Below are positions 60,991-64,000 of a DNA stretch of 64,000 nt, piece by piece. The stretch comes from JAUNSR01 sp036655355 (lineage in GTDB: Bacteria > Bacteroidota > Bacteroidia > Bacteroidales > JAUNSR01), in contig JAVVQG010000014.1 in assembly GCA_036655355.1 (NCBI GenBank), positions 50,763 to 114,762 of the forward strand. Direction: 5' to 3'. The first letter of the stretch is position 1. The number at the start of each line of letters is the position of its first letter. The translations under genes and the position numbers were made by a program. A model generated the notes under the pieces. That model saw only the letters and a program-made list of their open reading frames with translations. It did not search any database and had not been told where the DNA came from.

Positions 60991-61026
60991 AAAACGGCCT
61001 CAAGCTTTAATGGTTTGAGGCCGTTT
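60991..61026. terminator. terminator after aguB
   Basis: AAAACGGCCTCAA (60991-61003) pairs with TTGAGGCCGTTTT (61014-61026), loop of 10, ending in TTTTT. Confidence 0.92.
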
Positions 61027-61119
61027 TTGTGTTTACAACGTCAATCGTTGTTCTATTGCGATTCTTCCTGCCGCTGTTTCATCCGTGCGATCTACACGGC
61101 AGCGTGGTTTTTCGCTTCG

Positions 61120-62253
61120 TTAGAATACGAATTTCTTTAGGAATTTATTCTGACTCATCGCCCATACGATTCCCGCTGAAACGGTGAACGCAAACAGGGC
61201 GATTACCGGAATCAACAGGTAGGCAGGCAGAGGCAGGTGTTTGTACATTAAATCATAGCCGAGTTGTACGATGAAGAAGTGGCACAGGTAGATGCCGAAA
61301 GTCAGCGATGCCAAACGGTTCATGAAAGGCGATGGATTGAGTCGAACCTTGCTCAGCACGATGAATGCCGCATAGGTCATCATGAATACATTGATACCGG
61401 AGAAATACCATACGATCTCCAACGCCGCGTAACTGCCCGGGAAAAATTTCTGGGTAACGATGAAGCCGCCCAACGTAATGGCGTAACCGATTGCAAACAA
61501 CGGTGCCGCTACGCTCAGCGTTTTCTTCCATGACCACTGCAGCGGGTATTTTAAAAGGTAATACGCCAGCACGATATAGCCCATGAATCCCGAGAAGTAA
61601 TAGAAGGTGCCGTAAGGATTCCAGTCGCATACGCCTAAGATTCCGGTATTTCCGTAATTTCCGACGTACCCCAGTAGCGGAGCGCCCATCTGGATGTACG
61701 GAAGGCACATGCTCACTCCCCAGATCATCAAAAAGCGCTTTACGTCTTTTTGCGATGCCTGACTTAACCAACCGCTGATGATCGGCATGAACAGGTACAA
61801 CCCCACCAGCATGTAAAGATACCACAACGGGATGGTGGCGTATGAGAAGTTGAAGATAAACGAGTAGATGCGGGTGATCGTGGCACTCAGCGTATGGTCT
61901 TCCGCAACGATGTTGGGACTAAGGGTGACGACGCCGCTGTTCAGATACAGGTAGTATAGGATGGGACTCAATACCGACCAGAAGATCAACGGTATCACGA
62001 TTCTTTTGATTCGTTTGTTATAAAACGTGCTCATATCCGTTTGGATCGGCAACAACAATACGCCCGTCATCATCACGAAAAGCGGCACGCAGGGACGCAC
62101 CAAACTCCCCCAGAAAGCACCCGAAAGGAATTCAAAGCGGTTGGTGTCGAAACGAGCCACGAACGGGTCGCAGCAATGAGCCAATACCACTAAAAAGCAG
62201 GCGAGAACGCGTAAAAGGTCTACCCACGCAATGTGGGTCTTGTCATTTTTCAT
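61120..62253 (-). CDS. acyltransferase 3 family membrane protein
   Basis: A 377-residue inner-membrane protein with about ten helices. I start at ATG 62253 (MKNDKTHIAWVDLLRVLACFLVVLAHCCDPF), which gives the typical first helix with the conserved His; the longer frame to 62355 runs through the divergent promoter region. Acyltransferase-3 proteins O-acylate carbohydrates of the cell surface. An Arg/His pattern around RVLACFLVVLAHCCDPF and FWGSLVRPCVPLFVMMTG agrees. The gene is divergent from the TlpA-like gene, with an inverted repeat between them. Confidence 0.85.
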   Translation of the reverse strand: MKNDKTHIAWVDLLRVLACFLVVLAHCCDPFVARFDTNRFEFLSGAFWGSLVRPCVPLFVMMTGVLLLPIQTDMSTFYNKRIKRIVIPLIFWSVLSPILYYLYLNSGVVTLSPNIVAEDHTLSATITRIYSFIFNFSYATIPLWYLYMLVGLYLFMPIISGWLSQASQKDVKRFLMIWGVSMCLPYIQMGAPLLGYVGNYGNTGILGVCDWNPYGTFYYFSGFMGYIVLAYYLLKYPLQWSWKKTLSVAAPLFAIGYAITLGGFIVTQKFFPGSYAALEIVWYFSGINVFMMTYAAFIVLSKVRLNPSPFMNRLASLTFGIYLCHFFIVQLGYDLMYKHLPLPAYLLIPVIALFAFTVSAGIVWAMSQNKFLKKFVF

Positions 62254-62321
62254 AATATGAAGAATTAAAATAAAAGTTGCCTTAAATATAACGGGATTCT
62301 GCGATAGGAGTAATTTTTTTA

Positions 62322-62354
62322 TGTTTACATCTAATATATTAATGTATGTAAACA
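62322..62354. promoter_or_regulatory. operator-like inverted repeat in a divergent promoter region
   Basis: TGTTTACAT (62322-62330) and ATGTAAACA (62346-62354) are perfect inverted arms 15 bases apart, upstream of both the acyltransferase gene (minus) and the TlpA-like gene (plus). Spacing fits a dimeric repressor or activator site. Confidence 0.55.
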
Positions 62355-62371
62355 AGTTAAAATAATAGTAT

Positions 62372-62379
62372 TATCTTTG
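62372..62379 (+). promoter_or_regulatory. -7 promoter box for the TlpA-like gene
   Basis: TATCTTTG, exact TAnnTTTG match, 33 bases upstream of the start at 62413 and 17 bases after the inverted repeat at 62322-62354. Confidence 0.55.
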
Positions 62380-62412
62380 TGAGAGTTGCAAATTAACTAT
62401 TATAATAAGACT

Positions 62413-63522
62413 ATGCGTAATCTATTGACACTTGTAGCGGCCGCAGGATTGTTGGCTTCTTGTGCTCCTCAGAAAGGATACGATATCCAGGGGAAAGCAT
62501 CAGCGGAGTTGGATGGTAAAATGATTTACCTTCAGACCCAAAATCAGGAAAAAAAGATGGTTTCGATTGACAGTACAACTGTTGCGAACGGAGCGTTTTC
62601 TTTCAAAGGAACGCAAGATTCGGTTGTGATGGGACTTCTTTCGTTCTCAGGGGTTGAAAATCGTGCGATTCGTCCGCTTTTGATCGTCTTGCAGGATGGA
62701 AAAATCGCGGCAACGATCGATACGATGAATGTTGTGGGCGGAACCGCTCTGAATGATTCGTTGCAGAAGATCTCAACGGTAAACACCGAAGCGATGACAA
62801 AAATGCAGGCTTTGTCGATGCGTTATCGCGAGATGCAGCAAGCGGGCACGCTTACACCGGAGATCGAAGAGCAGTTCAATACCGAATACGATCAGTTGAC
62901 AGCTGTGAAAACGGCTGAGAACCTGACGTTCATCAAGAACAACGAATCGAATGTGGTGGGTGCTTATGTTTTGTCGCGCAACTTGAACGACCTTTCGGCG
63001 GAAGAGATGACTGCGGTGATGGATGCAGCAGCTCCGGCTTTCAAAAACTCCATTTACGGTGAGACGGTATCGAATTACCTTGCGGCCTTGAAACGTTCTT
63101 CTGTAGGTGCGATGTATACCAACCTGACAATGCCTGATCCGGAAGGGAAAGAGATTTCACTTTCTGATTACGTAGGAAAAGGAAAATATGTATTTGTTGA
63201 TTTCTGGGCATCGTGGTGTGGACCTTGTCGCAGAGAGATGCCGGCGGTAGTTGCTGCTTATGACAAATATAAAGAGAAAGGCTTCGAAGTGGTTGGTGTT
63301 TCTTTCGATAGCGATAAACAAGCGTGGGTCGACGGAATCAAGAACCTGAACATCACATGGCCTCAGATGTCAGACCTGAAAGGATGGCAATGTGCGGCAG
63401 CAGACGTATACGGTATCCGTTCGATTCCTTCAACCCTGTTGTTGGATCCGGAAGGTAAGATCATCGCGAAAAACCTTCGTGGAGAAGATATCGAAAAGAC
63501 ATTGGCGGAATATCTGAAATAA
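62413..63522 (+). CDS. TlpA/ResA-like thioredoxin lipoprotein with DUF4369-like N-terminal domain
   Basis: A 369-residue lipoprotein (lipobox LLASC, Cys17, from ATG 62413). The N-terminal 110 residues are a DUF4369-like beta domain (GKASAELDGKMIYLQTQNQEKK); a helical linker leads to a thioredoxin/AhpC domain (about 235-369) with the redox motif W268-C-G-P-C272 and the cis-proline in IRSIPST. It should reduce or exchange disulfides in the periplasm. Very common in Bacteroidota. GC and codon use match the chromosome. Confidence 0.92.
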   Translation: MRNLLTLVAAAGLLASCAPQKGYDIQGKASAELDGKMIYLQTQNQEKKMVSIDSTTVANGAFSFKGTQDSVVMGLLSFSGVENRAIRPLLIVLQDGKIAATIDTMNVVGGTALNDSLQKISTVNTEAMTKMQALSMRYREMQQAGTLTPEIEEQFNTEYDQLTAVKTAENLTFIKNNESNVVGAYVLSRNLNDLSAEEMTAVMDAAAPAFKNSIYGETVSNYLAALKRSSVGAMYTNLTMPDPEGKEISLSDYVGKGKYVFVDFWASWCGPCRREMPAVVAAYDKYKEKGFEVVGVSFDSDKQAWVDGIKNLNITWPQMSDLKGWQCAAADVYGIRSIPSTLLLDPEGKIIAKNLRGEDIEKTLAEYLK

Positions 63523-63545
63523 AAAATTGGGTTATATACCTTTGG

Positions 63546-63580
63546 AAGCCCCGGGATCGGAAGATATCGGGGCTTTTTCT
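63546..63580 (+). terminator. terminator after the TlpA-like gene
   Basis: AAGCCCCG (63546-63553) pairs with CGGGGCTT (63568-63575), followed by TTTTT. Confidence 0.85.
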
Positions 63581-63691
63581 TGCCGCTAGAAGGATTTCGA
63601 TACACTGCGTTTGGCGTACCGAGCATTCAAATTGAATTGGGATGGTTGATATGCGGATTCGGAAAGAGGAGGGGGTGCGTGCCATGGCTTT

Positions 63692-63758
63692 GGTTCGACT
63701 GAAGCACTGCCTTGCTTCGGTCGAACCACCGCCTTGCTTCGACCGAAGCAAGGCGGTG
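63692..63758. repeat. two adjacent strong hairpins
   Basis: First: GGTTCGAC (63692-63699) with GTCGAACC (63720-63727) and inner GAAGCA/TGCTTC. Second: CACCGCCTTGCTTCG (63727-63741) with CGAAGCAAGGCGGTG (63744-63758). GAAGCA/TGCTTC-type sequence recurs in both. No gene lies between 63580 and the tRNA. Confidence 0.85.
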
Positions 63759-63807
63759 CTTTTTGGGGCCTTGTGTTTCCCAAAATGAATTCAAAGGAAC
63801 CGTACCG

Positions 63808-63887
63808 AAATGCATGGGAATCGGTTCGAAATGTATGGGAGCGGTATCGGATGAGTCGGTATCGGGTGCCCCGGTATCGGATGAGCC
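63808..63887. repeat. degenerate short tandem repeats
   Basis: Three 15-bp units starting CGGTATCGG (63842, 63857, 63872), preceded by two related units with ATGxATGGGA.CGGTxTCG. No function assigned. Confidence 0.65.
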
Positions 63888-63915
63888 ATTATTCGGCAGT
63901 GGGGATAAAACAAAA

Positions 63916-63939
63916 AAGCCCGGAGAAAACTCCGGGCTT
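63916..63939 (-). terminator. terminator of the tRNA transcript
   Basis: AAGCCCGGAG (63916-63925) and CTCCGGGCTT (63930-63939), loop of 4; on the minus strand it is followed by TTTTTTG, just 3' of the tRNA. Confidence 0.9.
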
Positions 63940-63946
63940 CTTGATG

Positions 63947-64000
63947 TGATCCAGCTGGGGCTCGAACCCAGGACCCCAACATTAAAAGTGTTGTGCTCTA
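63947..64000 (-). tRNA. tRNA-Lys (TTT), 3' part
   Basis: The 3' 54 bases of a tRNA on the minus strand; its 5' end is outside the window. The anticodon stem-loop is CAACA-CTTTTAA-TGTTG with anticodon TTT; the T arm is CTGGG-TTCGAGC-CCCAG; the acceptor strand is CTGGATC with discriminator A. CCA is not encoded (CAT follows). Confidence 0.93.

Noticed and set aside
60788..61003. Repeat protein with RFDGKI units on the minus strand
   Set aside because: The repeats are the translated 18-bp DNA tandem repeats after aguB; the frame runs from the aguB 3' end and has no plausible start.
63791..63982. PIPGHPIPTHPIP repeat peptide on the minus strand
   Set aside because: It is translation of short DNA repeats and part of the tRNA region; no start context.

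Overview
The window is chromosomal DNA from a member of the Bacteroidota, most likely order Bacteroidales. The evidence is several TAnnTTTG -7 promoter boxes, A/T-rich TATACAAATG-type start contexts instead of strong Shine-Dalgarno sites, a GLPGLI-family protein, SusC/TonB-type receptors with carboxypeptidase-like N-termini, DUF4876/DUF6850/DUF4857-type proteins and a type III glutamine synthetase. The genus cannot be fixed by eye.

Layout. 0-11.3 kb: end of glnN, a GH20 hexosaminidase lipoprotein, then a tight leucine operon (leuA, leuC, leuD, a second synthase resembling citramalate synthase, leuB) that runs by ATGA overlap into a CPA2-type cation/proton antiporter. 11.3-13.8 kb (minus): pyrH, frr, a short leader ORF with a terminator-like hairpin, and rsgA. 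14-26 kb: an A/T-rich accessory stretch with a TPR protein, a truncated BACON-like remnant, a sugar O-acetyltransferase, an esterase, an AraC regulator, a hydroxyacid-dehydrogenase-like protein, a decayed gene, a GLPGLI/TonB-barrel pair, a beta-barrel gene broken by an internal deletion, and a TPR-HTH membrane regulator. 26-30 kb: a cobalamin riboswitch in front of a class I ribonucleotide reductase (nrdA, nrdB). 30-41 kb: an outer-membrane protein, then a long minus-strand operon of TonB receptor, DUF4876, DUF6850, small lipoprotein, PepSY-TM protein, ABC ATPase, ABC permease and DUF4857, which looks like an uptake/export system for an unidentified ligand. 41-44.3 kb: small lipoproteins, birA, yraN, a short conserved protein, tadA. 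44.3-51.5 kb: ECF sigma factor, PAS-like/LuxR regulator, a 1078-residue protein made of two degenerate ThDP-enzyme modules, an HAD gene with its catalytic core deleted, a membrane-anchored AraC regulator and a small unknown protein. 51.5-64 kb: a NatAB-like ABC exporter, a DUF5686-like barrel, a BASS transporter, dnaG, a probable small RNA, aguA/aguB for putrescine, an acyltransferase, a TlpA-like thioredoxin lipoprotein, repeats and a partial tRNA-Lys.

The most unusual signals are (1) a recurring 5' leader element (six copies at about 12.4, 18.2, 22.2, 23.8, 35.0 and 49.0 kb) with a conserved GATACCC core bracketed by stems whose sequence varies between copies, usually followed by TTTGACCTT just before the start codon; (2) the tandem ThDP-like protein that has lost the cofactor GDG motifs in both halves and lies behind one of these leaders; and (3) the B12 riboswitch on an oxygen-type RNR. 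No CRISPR array, insertion sequence or prophage was seen.
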